DNA of 11,340 nt from positions 1 through 11,340 of the forward strand of contig JAITMH010000010.1 of the NCBI GenBank assembly GCA_031277445.1, in the 5' to 3' direction. This document shows, piece after piece, positions 1 to 5,922 of this stretch (within the stretch, counting starts at the first letter, position 1; each line of letters opens with the position of its first letter). The stretch comes from Burkholderiales bacterium. GTDB lineage: Bacteria; Pseudomonadota; Gammaproteobacteria; Burkholderiales; Casimicrobiaceae. Made by a program: the position numbers and the translations under genes. The notes under the pieces are model-generated. The model ran no database searches, was not told where the DNA came from, and worked only from the letters and a program-made list of their open reading frames with translations.

Positions 1-666
1 CCCGGGCAAACGATGGAGATGCTGGACGATGTGTTGCGCGAGGTTCGTGCGCTCAAAGCACCGCATCTGTCGTTTTACCAACTGACGCTGGAACCGCACA
101 CCTGTTTTCATCACGAACCGCCGGAACATTTGCCGGATGCGGATACCGCCGCCGCGATGCAGGAACGCATCGAAGAAGTTTTAGCGGACTCAGGTTATGC
201 GCGTTATGAAGTGTCGGCCTACGCAAAACACGGCGCGAGGTGTGAACACAATTTGAATTATTGGCAATTCGGCGATTATCTCGGCATCGGCGCAGGCGCT
301 CACGGCAAGCTGTCTTTTTTTGATGATGAGGGACAGGTCGTCCGTGTGGAGCGGACGGTCAAGCAACCGCATCCGCGTCGTTATATCAACGCCGCGCCGG
401 AAGCCATGGCCGTAGAATCGCGCACTGTCGGGCATCATGAATTTGCTTTTGAGTTCATGTTAAACGCGCTTCGACTGAAAGGCGGTGTGCCACGCGCTTT
501 ATTTTCCGAGCGTACCGGCGTACCGTTTGCCGACATTGCGCTGATGGTGCAAGATGCCGTTGCGCGTAGGTTGCTGGAGTCTGATGATGCGGTGTTCCGC
601 ACGACGGCGCTGGGTTGGCAGTTTTTGAATGATGCCGTGCAATGCTTTTTGACGGACAGTGGGTGA
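1..666 (+). CDS. hemW: HemW-type radical SAM protein, C-terminal part (5' end outside window)
   Basis: The reading frame is open from base 1 (PGQT, then MEMLDDVL) to a TGA at 664-666, so the gene starts before the window. The 221 visible residues match the C-terminal half of HemW, the oxygen-independent coproporphyrinogen-oxidase-like radical SAM protein now regarded as a heme chaperone (family knowledge). Diagnostic stretches are LSFYQLTLEPHT, YARYEVSAYAK, the HNLNYWQFGDYLGIGAGAHGK block and the C-terminal HemN-type winged-helix region (FEFMLNALRLKGG, then the LGWQFLND end). The N-terminal part with the CxxxCxxC cluster motif, roughly 150-160 residues, lies upstream and cannot be checked. 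The ATG at 13 is internal and is not the start. The gene ends normally; dispersed repeat DNA begins about 15 nt after the stop. Confidence 0.93.
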   Translation, partial: PGQTMEMLDDVLREVRALKAPHLSFYQLTLEPHTCFHHEPPEHLPDADTAAAMQERIEEVLADSGYARYEVSAYAKHGARCEHNLNYWQFGDYLGIGAGAHGKLSFFDDEGQVVRVERTVKQPHPRRYINAAPEAMAVESRTVGHHEFAFEFMLNALRLKGGVPRALFSERTGVPFADIALMVQDAVARRLLESDDAVFRTTALGWQFLNDAVQCFLTDSG

Positions 667-681
667 AGTTTTTTTAACCAC

Positions 682-738
682 GAATCAGGAATCAGAAAAA
701 CATTTCACGCGGAGGCGCGGAGAACGCGGAGAGGGAAT
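682..738 (+). repeat. Dispersed repeat copy 1: two heptads plus module B
   Basis: Two GAATCAG heptads (682-695) are followed by a 9-nt spacer beginning AAAA (696-704), then TCACGCG at 705-711 and a GGAGGCGCGGAGAACGC-like stretch to about 738. The same order and the same 9-nt spacing recur at 2214, 4435 and 8751. The copy lies just after the hemW stop. The bases before it (TTAACCACGAA at 674-684) look like the beginning of the ACGAA module fused directly to the heptads. I see no gene in 667-872. Confidence 0.7.
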
Positions 739-809
739 AGGTTGGTGCTGCGTTACCCACCTATGTGGTGAGCCTGCAAACCCTAACAAAGAACACATAG
801 AACACAAAG

Positions 810-850
810 AATTTTTTTCGTGACCTTCGTGCTTTTCGTGGTTAAAATTT
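810..850 (-). repeat. ACGAA module (module C), inverted
   Basis: Read on the minus strand this is TTTTAACCACGAA followed by AGCACGAA and GTCACGAAAAAAA: three ACGAA units spaced 9-10 nt apart after a TTAACC leader. Forward copies with the same order lie at 2291-2330 and 10981-11020. The neighbouring bases 783-809, read in reverse, continue as AT-rich, related-looking sequence (TTCTTTGTGTTC type). The repeat fills the space just upstream of the methyltransferase gene, so no conventional promoter is obvious there. Confidence 0.65.
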
Positions 851-872
851 GTTTTTCCAGCGGCTCTTGTTT

Positions 873-2213
873 ATGAATACCACCCACTCGAAATTCAATA
901 GAGGCAAGACCACACTCCCCGAACCGGATGCCGTTGCACACGCCCACTCGGAGAAGGTCGCGGCGCATGTGCGGCGCTTGCTTGATGCTGGCGGCGGCTG
1001 GTTGTCGTTGCATGATTACATGCAGGCGGTTCTGTACGCGCCGGGGTTGGGCTATTACATGGCGGGGACGCAGAAATTCGGCGAGGGTGGCGATTTCATT
1101 ACGGCTTCCGAACTGACACCGTTGTACGCGCAGACCTGGGCGATGCCAATCAGTGCGGCTTTGGTTCAAGCGCAATCTTTTTCCCCCTCTCCCCCAACCC
1201 CTCTCCCACAAGTGGAGAGGGGAGCGTCAAACCCCCGCCCGCCTTCGACGGACAGCCCTTTTCCGCCCAGCAACCCCCCGTCGGCTTTGCCGACACCCCT
1301 GCAAACCCCCGTCGGCTTCGCCGACACCCCCTTTGAAAAGGGGGCAAGGCGGGGGCAAGCGGAGGCGAAGTGCAGCACGCCTTCGATGCTTGAATTGGGC
1401 GGCGGCAGCGGACTTTTCGCGGCGCATTTGTTGCAACAATTAAAGGCGATGAATTGTCTGCCGGATCGTTACGCGATTCTCGAACTCAGTCCGACATTGC
1501 GTGAGCGGCAACGGCAGACATTACACGACAAGGTTCCCGATCTGGTTTCCCGTGTCGAATGGTTGGAACGTCTTCCGGATACTTTTCATGGCGTCGTGTT
1601 CATGAATGAAGTGCTGGATGCGATACCGCCGCGTGTGGTGGAACGTGTCGGCGACGCATGGTACGAACATGGTGTGAGGCTTGACGATGGCCGCTTTATT
1701 ATTGCGTCGCAGCCTTTATCTGATCCTGCGCTTCAGGCATTAGCCGCTTCGCGGTTTCCGGTGCGGGGCGATTACGTTGCTGAACTCAATATTGCGGGCG
1801 AAGCGCTGCTCGAAACATTGGGACAGCGTTTGACGTCGGGCAGTACGCTATTCATCATCGATTATGGTTTCGAGCGCGCAGAGACATTGCCCGCGCAATA
1901 CGCGGGCGGCACGTTGCGGGCGTACTACCGGCATCATGTGCTCAACGATCCGCTGCTTTGGCCGGGGTTGCTCGATATCACTTGTCACGTTGACTTCGTG
2001 GCGATGGCCGAAGCGGCGCAACGCGGCGGACTGGCGCTGACATCTTTCCAAACGCAGGGAGAATTTTTGCAGAAGCAAGGCATTCTCGATCATCTGACAC
2101 GCATCGGCGCACCCGAAGAAGCGGCGTATCTGTCTGCTGCGCAGGCGGTGCGAACATTGATCAATCCCGAAGCGATGGGCGGGGTTTTCAAGGTGGTGGT
2201 GTTCAGGAATTAG
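873..2213 (+). CDS. MidA/NDUFAF7-family class I SAM-dependent methyltransferase with in-frame repeat insert
   Basis: This 446-residue protein matches the COG1565/DUF185 family. Its mitochondrial members (MidA/NDUFAF7) methylate an arginine of a complex I subunit; the bacterial role is less defined (family knowledge). Visible motifs are the N-terminal LHDYMQAVLYAPGLGYY, GGDFITASEL (residues 72-81), the SAM-binding glycine-rich loop ELGGGSGLF (174-182), VVFMNEVLDAIPPRVV, the FIIDYGF strand and a C-terminal GGVFKVVVF end. I chose ATG 873; an in-frame TTG at 849 lies inside upstream repeat DNA and adds only eight residues. Residues about 103-170 are proline-rich and low in complexity, encoded by palindromic repeats, and separate two normally close motifs. 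Without them the length is about 380, near the family norm. The TAG stop lies in a degenerate heptad. Whether the enlarged enzyme is active is unknown. Confidence 0.85.
   Translation: MNTTHSKFNRGKTTLPEPDAVAHAHSEKVAAHVRRLLDAGGGWLSLHDYMQAVLYAPGLGYYMAGTQKFGEGGDFITASELTPLYAQTWAMPISAALVQAQSFSPSPPTPLPQVERGASNPRPPSTDSPFPPSNPPSALPTPLQTPVGFADTPFEKGARRGQAEAKCSTPSMLELGGGSGLFAAHLLQQLKAMNCLPDRYAILELSPTLRERQRQTLHDKVPDLVSRVEWLERLPDTFHGVVFMNEVLDAIPPRVVERVGDAWYEHGVRLDDGRFIIASQPLSDPALQALAASRFPVRGDYVAELNIAGEALLETLGQRLTSGSTLFIIDYGFERAETLPAQYAGGTLRAYYRHHVLNDPLLWPGLLDITCHVDFVAMAEAAQRGGLALTSFQTQGEFLQKQGILDHLTRIGAPEEAAYLSAAQAVRTLINPEAMGGVFKVVVFRN
1180..1380 (+). repeat. Palindromic repeat cluster inserted in frame inside the methyltransferase gene
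   Basis: Three kinds of inverted repeat are packed into about 200 bases of coding sequence. The first is CCCCTCTCCCAC-AA-GTGGAGAGGGG at 1198-1222, closely related to the intergenic palindrome at 2428-2453; its CCCTCTCCCCC leader (from 1185) is shared as well. The second is a pair of GTCGGCTTYGCCGAC palindromes at 1280-1294 and 1311-1325, each flanked by C-tracts, 31 nt apart. The third is CCCCCTTTGAAAAGGGGG at 1327-1344. The reading frame stays open throughout. The encoded peptide (SPSPPTPLPQVERG and onward) does not resemble the rest of the methyltransferase. Confidence 0.8.
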
Positions 2214-2330
2214 AGGTCAGGGATCAGAGGTCAGGTATCAGGGATCAGAGATCAGAAAAGCGCTTCACGCGAAGGTGCGAAGAAAAAAGCGTTAACCACG
2301 AAAAGCACGAAAGCCACGAAAAAATGATCG
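2214..2330 (+). repeat. Dispersed repeat copy 2: six heptads, module B and ACGAA module
   Basis: Six heptads (AGGTCAG, GGATCAG, AGGTCAG, GTATCAG, GGATCAG, AGATCAG; 2214-2255) start directly after the TAG stop of the methyltransferase gene. A 9-nt spacer beginning AAAA (2256-2264) leads to TCACGCGAAGGTGCGAAGA (2265-2283). The ACGAA module (TTAACCACGAA and two further ACGAA units, ending AAAAAATGATCG) follows at 2291-2330. The order module B, AAAAAAGC, ACGAA module, TGATCG recurs at 10962-11020 with a shorter module B, so these are two copies of one composite. Confidence 0.8.
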
Positions 2331-2359
2331 CCATTGCTCGGAGGCGCGAAGAACACGGC

Positions 2360-2381
2360 ATTGCGAGCGCAGCGAAGCAAT
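2360..2381 (+). repeat. Hairpin with GAGCGCAGCGAA loop (module D)
   Basis: ATTGC (2360-2364) and GCAAT (2377-2381) flank the loop GAGCGCAGCGAA (2365-2376). The same loop occurs at 10934-10944 and 11054-11064 between stems of different but still complementary sequence. Forward module-B-like sequence (GGAGGCGCGAAGAACACGG) sits immediately upstream at about 2340-2358. Confidence 0.6.
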
Positions 2382-2415
2382 CCAGAGTTTTTTCGATAGA
2401 AACCTATCCCCGTCG

Positions 2416-2453
2416 CCCTCTCCCCCGCCCCTCTCCCGCAAGCGGGAGAGGGG
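2416..2453 (+). repeat. REP-like GC-rich palindrome (module E)
   Basis: A CCCTCTCCCCCG leader precedes a perfect palindrome, CCCCTCTCCCGC-AA-GCGGGAGAGGGG (2428-2453; 12-bp arms, AA centre). It is not followed by a T-tract, so it does not look like an intrinsic terminator. The first palindrome inside the methyltransferase gene (1198-1222) is a near-identical relative with the same leader. Confidence 0.75.
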
Positions 2454-2476
2454 AGAAAAACGGAAGGGGCGGGAGC

Positions 2477-2511
2477 CTCTGCGTTCTCCGCGCCTCCGCT
2501 TCGTTTCGCGC
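2477..2511 (-). repeat. Module B, inverted copy
   Basis: Read on the minus strand this gives GGAGGCGCGGAGAACGCAGAG, which matches the module B stretch after hemW (711-735, GGAGGCGCGGAGAACGC). With the forward module B at 2265-2283 it brackets the central palindrome at 2428-2453, so the gap 2214-2512 has a partly symmetrical layout. Confidence 0.6.
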
Positions 2512-2522
2512 ATAAAAGGTTG

Positions 2523-2528
2523 TAGAAT
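2523..2528 (+). promoter_or_regulatory. Possible -10 box for the beta-helix protein gene
   Basis: TAGAAT at 2523-2528 is a good sigma-70 -10 match about 55 nt before the ATG at 2583 and just outside the repeat block. No convincing -35 box is visible at the right distance (TTCGTT at 2500-2505 is poor), so the call is weak. Confidence 0.3.
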
Positions 2529-2567
2529 CGTGCCATTGCATGACGGGCGCGAGTGCGCCCCGCTTCC

Positions 2568-2580
2568 GGAAAGGGAAAGA
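2568..2580 (+). promoter_or_regulatory. Ribosome binding site deciding the start at 2583
   Basis: The purine run GGAAAGGGAAAGA lies directly before ATG 2583. It supports that start over an in-frame GTG at 2553, which would also put ten charged or polar residues ahead of the signal peptide. Confidence 0.6.
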
Positions 2581-2582
2581 AC

Positions 2583-4469
2583 ATGAAAAGCCGTTTTGAA
2601 AACTGCTCATCGTTGCTGATGCGGTTGCTTGCGTTGTTCGGGTTGGCGTTCGCTGTCGCGTCGGCATCGGCAGCGACGATCACCGTCAACACCGCCACCG
2701 ACCTCGGCGGTGCGGGCGCTGCCGCCAATTGCGCCCCCGGCAATGCCAATACATGCCGCTTGCGCGACGCGATTGCTGCCGCTGCTTCTGTTGTGGGCGG
2801 TGATGTTGGTGACGGCATCGAGTTCAACCTGCCCGCCAATTCCGTCATCACGCTGCAAAGCGCGCTGGGAGTGGACAAGAACCTGACGATTGATGGCGGC
2901 GGCAGCCCCGGCCTTGCGATCAGCGGTAACAACGCGGTCAGGGTGTTTTCTGTGGGTTTTGGGGGGCAGACACTCAATATTGCCTTTTCAAATATCACCA
3001 TCAGAAACGGGTTGGCTGACTTTGGCGGCGGCATCTACATCAACACCAACAGTACGCTCACGCTGACCGACTGTACTGTGTCCGATAATACCGCTACCAA
3101 CAACGGCGGCGGCATTCTCAACGAGGGAACGCTTACGCTGAACAGCAGCACGGTGTCCGGCAACACGGCTACTGGCCAGGGCGGCGGGATTGCCAATGGG
3201 CAGAATACCCTCACGGTGTCCGGCAGCACGGTGTCCGGCAACCGCGCCAACTATGGTGGCGGAATTGATAACGCCGGTGGCTTCACCACGGTGCTCTCAA
3301 GCGCCGTCATTGGCAACACGAGCAGCGGTCATGGCGGCGGTATTTCAAATGGAGGATTTGTTCTGGGCAATCTTCAGGTGAACTTCAGCACGGTGTCCGG
3401 CAACACAGCTATCGACAACGGCGGCGGGATCGTCAGCGATTGGACAGCGGTGCTGAACAGCAGCACGGTGTCCAACAATACTGCCGGTGGTGTCGGCGGC
3501 GGTATTGCCAATGGGGAGAATAGCCTCACGCTGTACCATTGCACGGTGTCCGGCAACGAAGCCGACGATGGCGGCGGTATTGATAACGCCGGGGGCTACC
3601 TCAGGCTGTTCAACAGTACCGTGACCGGCAACGTCGCTTCGAACATTGGCGGCGGCATTCTTAACAGAAACGCCGCAGGGGGCGCCGTCACCGAACTGAC
3701 CCACGTCACCCTGACAGGCAACAGCGATGCCGGTGGCGGCTTTCATGCCGCCGCCAACAGCGACGTCACGATGGCCAATACGTTGGTTCAAAGCTGCGCG
3801 GGCGCCGGTATCGGTGGCATTACCGATGGAGGCGGCAATCTCGATGGCGGCGCCGGCTGCGACTTCACGTTGGCCACCAGCAGCAGCAACGCCACTTTCG
3901 CTCTTGGCGCGCTGGCGGACAACGGCGGCGCGACCTGGACGATGATGCCTGACGCGGGCAGTCCTGCGATCGATCACGGTTTGGCGGCCGCCTGTGCGGC
4001 GCTACCGCCGGGTGGTGTTGGCCTGCGCGATCAGCGCAACGCGCCGCGCCCGGCTCCTGGTAACTGCACCAGCGGCGCGGTGGAATTCGGCGCTGCGCCG
4101 GAATCATTCAGGCTCACCGTCAGCGTGAACGGGAACGGCAGCGTCAGCGCTCCGTGGATTTCGTCCTGTACCGTTACCGGCAACGCCAACTGTACTTACG
4201 TCTATAATATCGGCTCAGACGTCACTCTGACTGCAACACCGGTAGCGGGCTACGCCTTCGCAGGCTGGAGCGGCGATTGCGCCGGCGCTTCGACGACAAC
4301 AACGGTGACGATGGACGCGGCGCGCAATTGCAGTGCAAGTTTCACGGTAATCCCGATGCAGGGGTCAGCCGCATCCATCCCGACGCTGGGTCATTGGGGG
4401 TTGGCGTTGCTGGCGTTGATGTTGGGGGTGGCAGGGATCAGGTATCGGGGATCAGTAATCAGAAAGTAA
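2583..4469 (+). CDS. Exported parallel beta-helix protein with IPTL-CTERM tail
   Basis: The product has 628 residues. Residues 1-30 form a signal peptide ending VASASA before ATITV. An N-terminal CRLRDAIAAA motif typical of pmp-like beta-helix proteins follows. Residues about 100-390 are repeats of the form STVSGNTA..GGGI.N, roughly 20-25 residues per turn, typical of a right-handed beta-helix. A choice-of-anchor-Q-like region follows (LGALADNGGATWTMMPDAGSPAIDHG, DQRNAPRP, GAVE at 498-501). Residues about 509-589 resemble a divergent InlB-type repeat (LTVSVNGNGSVS, GYAFAGWSGDC, CSASF). The C-terminus is an IPTL-CTERM signal: IPTLGHWG from 599, a hydrophobic stretch, then basic residues. Such proteins are exported and probably surface-sorted by an exosortase-like enzyme, which is not in this window. 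Ligand or adhesive role is unknown. The last residues (about 618-628) are encoded by heptad repeat DNA. Confidence 0.85.
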   Translation: MKSRFENCSSLLMRLLALFGLAFAVASASAATITVNTATDLGGAGAAANCAPGNANTCRLRDAIAAAASVVGGDVGDGIEFNLPANSVITLQSALGVDKNLTIDGGGSPGLAISGNNAVRVFSVGFGGQTLNIAFSNITIRNGLADFGGGIYINTNSTLTLTDCTVSDNTATNNGGGILNEGTLTLNSSTVSGNTATGQGGGIANGQNTLTVSGSTVSGNRANYGGGIDNAGGFTTVLSSAVIGNTSSGHGGGISNGGFVLGNLQVNFSTVSGNTAIDNGGGIVSDWTAVLNSSTVSNNTAGGVGGGIANGENSLTLYHCTVSGNEADDGGGIDNAGGYLRLFNSTVTGNVASNIGGGILNRNAAGGAVTELTHVTLTGNSDAGGGFHAAANSDVTMANTLVQSCAGAGIGGITDGGGNLDGGAGCDFTLATSSSNATFALGALADNGGATWTMMPDAGSPAIDHGLAAACAALPPGGVGLRDQRNAPRPAPGNCTSGAVEFGAAPESFRLTVSVNGNGSVSAPWISSCTVTGNANCTYVYNIGSDVTLTATPVAGYAFAGWSGDCAGASTTTTVTMDAARNCSASFTVIPMQGSAASIPTLGHWGLALLALMLGVAGIRYRGSVIRK

Positions 4470-4478
4470 GCTCACGCG
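4435..4478 (+). repeat. Dispersed repeat copy 3: four heptads plus TCACGCG, overlapping a gene end
   Basis: GGATCAG, GTATCGG, GGATCAG and TAATCAG (4435-4462) lie inside the last codons of the beta-helix gene. The 9-nt spacer AAAGTAAGC (4463-4471) contains the TAA stop, and TCACGCG follows at 4472-4478. Module B then diverges. The spacing matches copies 1, 2 and 4. Confidence 0.75.
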
Positions 4479-4498
4479 CAGAATGACGTGGGGCTGGC

Positions 4499-4517
4499 GG
4501 GCGGCAGATTGCCGCCC
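4499..4517 (+). repeat. Short perfect palindrome GGGCGGCA / TGCCGCCC
   Basis: Arms of 8 bp (4499-4506 and 4510-4517) enclose a GAT loop. It lies 30 nt after the beta-helix gene stop. It could attenuate transcription but has no T-tract, so I call it a palindromic repeat rather than a terminator. Confidence 0.55.
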
Positions 4518-4547
4518 CTGCGCCAAAATCGCCACGCCCTGCTTGTA

Positions 4548-4590
4548 GGGGAAGCAACCCCCGCTTTCGCGGGGGCAGGCTCTGCTTCCC
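4548..4590 (+). repeat. Nested palindrome downstream of the beta-helix gene
   Basis: The outer stem GGGAAGCA (4549-4556) pairs with TGCTTCCC (4583-4590). Inside it CCCCCGC (4558-4564) pairs with GCGGGGG (4569-4575) around a TTTC loop. No T-tract follows. It may act as a Rho-independent-like or mRNA 3'-end-stabilising structure (inference), or be another dispersed palindrome: the GTAGGGG start also precedes the palindrome at 10852. Confidence 0.55.
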
Positions 4591-4624
4591 GTCTCCGCCC
4601 TCTGTCATGAAGATCAATAGGGCA

Positions 4625-4651
4625 TTAACCAAAGAAGCCGCATGTTAGAAT
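4625..4651 (+). promoter_or_regulatory. Candidate sigma-70 promoter for xseB-ispA-dxs-folE2
   Basis: An extended -10 (TG-T-TAGAAT, 4643-4651) lies about 85 nt before the xseB ATG. A partial -35 (TTAACC, 4625-4630) is 15 nt upstream, shorter than the usual 17, which an extended -10 can tolerate. A second possible -35 (TTGACG, 4672-4677) lacks a good partner. The region is outside recognisable repeats. Confidence 0.4.
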
Positions 4652-4736
4652 CTTTAGCCCTGCCCGGTCGTTTGACGGAAAAGGTTTAACAGGCACTTTA
4701 ACGGGCATTTTCGATAGTAAGCAACGCGAGACACAC

Positions 4737-5018
4737 ATGGCCAAATCCCCCGCCGCTTCTGCCGGTATTTCTTCTGACAGCGCTTCTGCCAGCACGCCTG
4801 CCAATTTTGAGGCGGCGATGGCCGAACTGGAAGCGATTGTGACTCGAATGGAGCAGGGCAGTTTGCCGTTGGCCGAGGCGCTGGCCTCGCACCAGCGCGG
4901 TGCGGCGCTGTTGGCGTATTGCCAGAATGCCTTGCGCGATGCGCAACAGCAGGTGCAGGTATTGGAAGACGGTATGTTGAAGGTGTTTGGCGATGATGAC
5001 GCAGCGCGTGACGATTGA
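4737..5018 (+). CDS. xseB: Exodeoxyribonuclease VII small subunit
   Basis: The 93-residue product matches XseB in its coiled-coil core: FEAAMAELEAIVTRMEQGSLPLAEALASHQRG, then LLAYCQNALRDAQQQVQVLE. The small subunit joins the large catalytic subunit XseA (not in this window) to form cytoplasmic exonuclease VII, which degrades single-stranded DNA into oligonucleotides. The first roughly 30 residues are Ala/Ser-rich and poorly conserved. ATG 4737 is the first in-frame start after the candidate promoter; the ribosome binding site is weak (GCGAG). The gene overlaps ispA by 26 nt, a common arrangement in Beta- and Gammaproteobacteria that suggests translational coupling. Confidence 0.93.
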   Translation: MAKSPAASAGISSDSASASTPANFEAAMAELEAIVTRMEQGSLPLAEALASHQRGAALLAYCQNALRDAQQQVQVLEDGMLKVFGDDDAARDD

Positions 5019-5919
5019 GTCCTCCGAAGCGGCGTCTTCGGCGGCGGCGATGATTACCTGGCAGGCGGCGCACCGTGCGCGTGCCGAGGCGGCGCTTGAC
5101 CGTTTTCTGGCAACACCCTCGTCAGCGGAGGAAGCGTCATGCTTGTGGGAGGCGATGCGTTACGCGACGCTGTCCGGCGGGAAACGCTGGCGGGCGTTGC
5201 TGGTGTATGCGGCAGCGGAGTTGTGTGGCGCCGATGTTGCGCTGGCGGATGCGCCGGCGGCGGCGGTCGAATTGTTGCATGCGTATTCGCTGGTACACGA
5301 CGATTTGCCTTGTATGGATGATGATGCGGTGCGGCGCGGTCAACCGGCGTGTCACGTCGCGTTCGGTGAAGCGCTGGCGTTGTTGACGGGGGATGCGTTG
5401 CAAGCGCAGGCGTTTCTGGTGCTGGCGCAAAGCCGGATGCCCGATCCGGCGGCGGCGTGCGCGTTGCTGGCGAAAGCAGTGGGCGCGTGCGGAATGGTCG
5501 GCGGACAGGCGCGGGATTTGAGCGGCAAAGCGGTGACGATGGAAGCGTTGGAAGCGATGCACCGGAAGAAAACCGGAGCGCTGATTGAAGCGGCGGTGAT
5601 GTTGGGCGCGGCTTGCGGTACGTCGGCAGGACATATGGCAAACGCGGCATTGATGCGTTATGCGGCGGCGGTCGGGTTGGCGTTTCAAGTGGCCGATGAT
5701 GTGCTCGATGTTGAAGGCAGCACGCCCGATTTGGGCAAGACGGCGGGCAAGGATATTGCGCAGAACAAAGCCACGTATGTAGCGCTGCTCGGTTTGCAAA
5801 ACGCCAAGGACAAAATGCACACGCTGTGCGAGGAAGCGCAACAGGCATTGGAACTTTTCGGAACGGCGGCCTGGCCGCTGAAATCGTTGGCGGCGCAGGC
5901 CGTGACGCGGAGCCGCTAA
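4993..5919 (+). CDS. ispA: Farnesyl diphosphate synthase (short-chain polyprenyl synthase)
   Basis: The 308-residue product is a trans-isoprenyl diphosphate synthase that condenses IPP with DMAPP/GPP to make farnesyl diphosphate for quinones, undecaprenyl phosphate and other isoprenoids. The first aspartate-rich motif is HDDLPCMDDD (D103, D104, D109-D111) and the second is FQVADDVLD (D235, D236, D239); both bind Mg2+-diphosphate. LSGGKRWRALL, HVAFGEALALLTGDALQ and the GKTAGKD segment (249-254) are also typical. Length matches the IspA group. ATG 4993 follows an AAGG at about 4980; ATG 4996 is an alternative, and a TTG at 4987 is less likely. The start lies inside xseB and the stop is 3 nt before the dxs start. 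Product chain length cannot be proved from sequence alone, but genomic context strongly favours FPP. Confidence 0.92.
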   Translation: MMTQRVTIESSEAASSAAAMITWQAAHRARAEAALDRFLATPSSAEEASCLWEAMRYATLSGGKRWRALLVYAAAELCGADVALADAPAAAVELLHAYSLVHDDLPCMDDDAVRRGQPACHVAFGEALALLTGDALQAQAFLVLAQSRMPDPAAACALLAKAVGACGMVGGQARDLSGKAVTMEALEAMHRKKTGALIEAAVMLGAACGTSAGHMANAALMRYAAAVGLAFQVADDVLDVEGSTPDLGKTAGKDIAQNKATYVALLGLQNAKDKMHTLCEEAQQALELFGTAAWPLKSLAAQAVTRSR

Positions 5920-5922
5920 ATC

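Noticed and set aside
849..872. TTG 849 as methyltransferase start
   Set aside because: It lies in the end of the upstream ACGAA repeat and adds eight unconserved residues; ATG 873 is simpler.
1153..1443. Alternative forward frame over the methyltransferase insert as evidence of a broken gene
   Set aside because: The methyltransferase frame is continuous through the insert and conserved motifs lie on both sides in the same frame, so I do not call a pseudogene.
2428..2453. Strong palindrome considered as an intrinsic terminator
   Set aside because: No T-tract follows, and a near-identical palindrome lies inside a coding sequence at 1198-1222, which points to a dispersed repeat.
2252..3034. 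Minus-strand frame of 260 codons spanning repeats and the 5' end of the beta-helix gene
   Set aside because: Half of it lies in dispersed repeat DNA and the rest mirrors a gene with a clear signal peptide. Its protein is low in complexity.
5054..5848. Long open frame on the minus strand opposite ispA (264 codons)
   Set aside because: It is a mirror of a GC-rich, strongly supported gene. Its translation is rich in Pro, Arg and His with no recognisable domain and no start context. The similar minus-strand frames opposite dxs, mutL, hemW and the beta-helix gene are rejected for the same reason.
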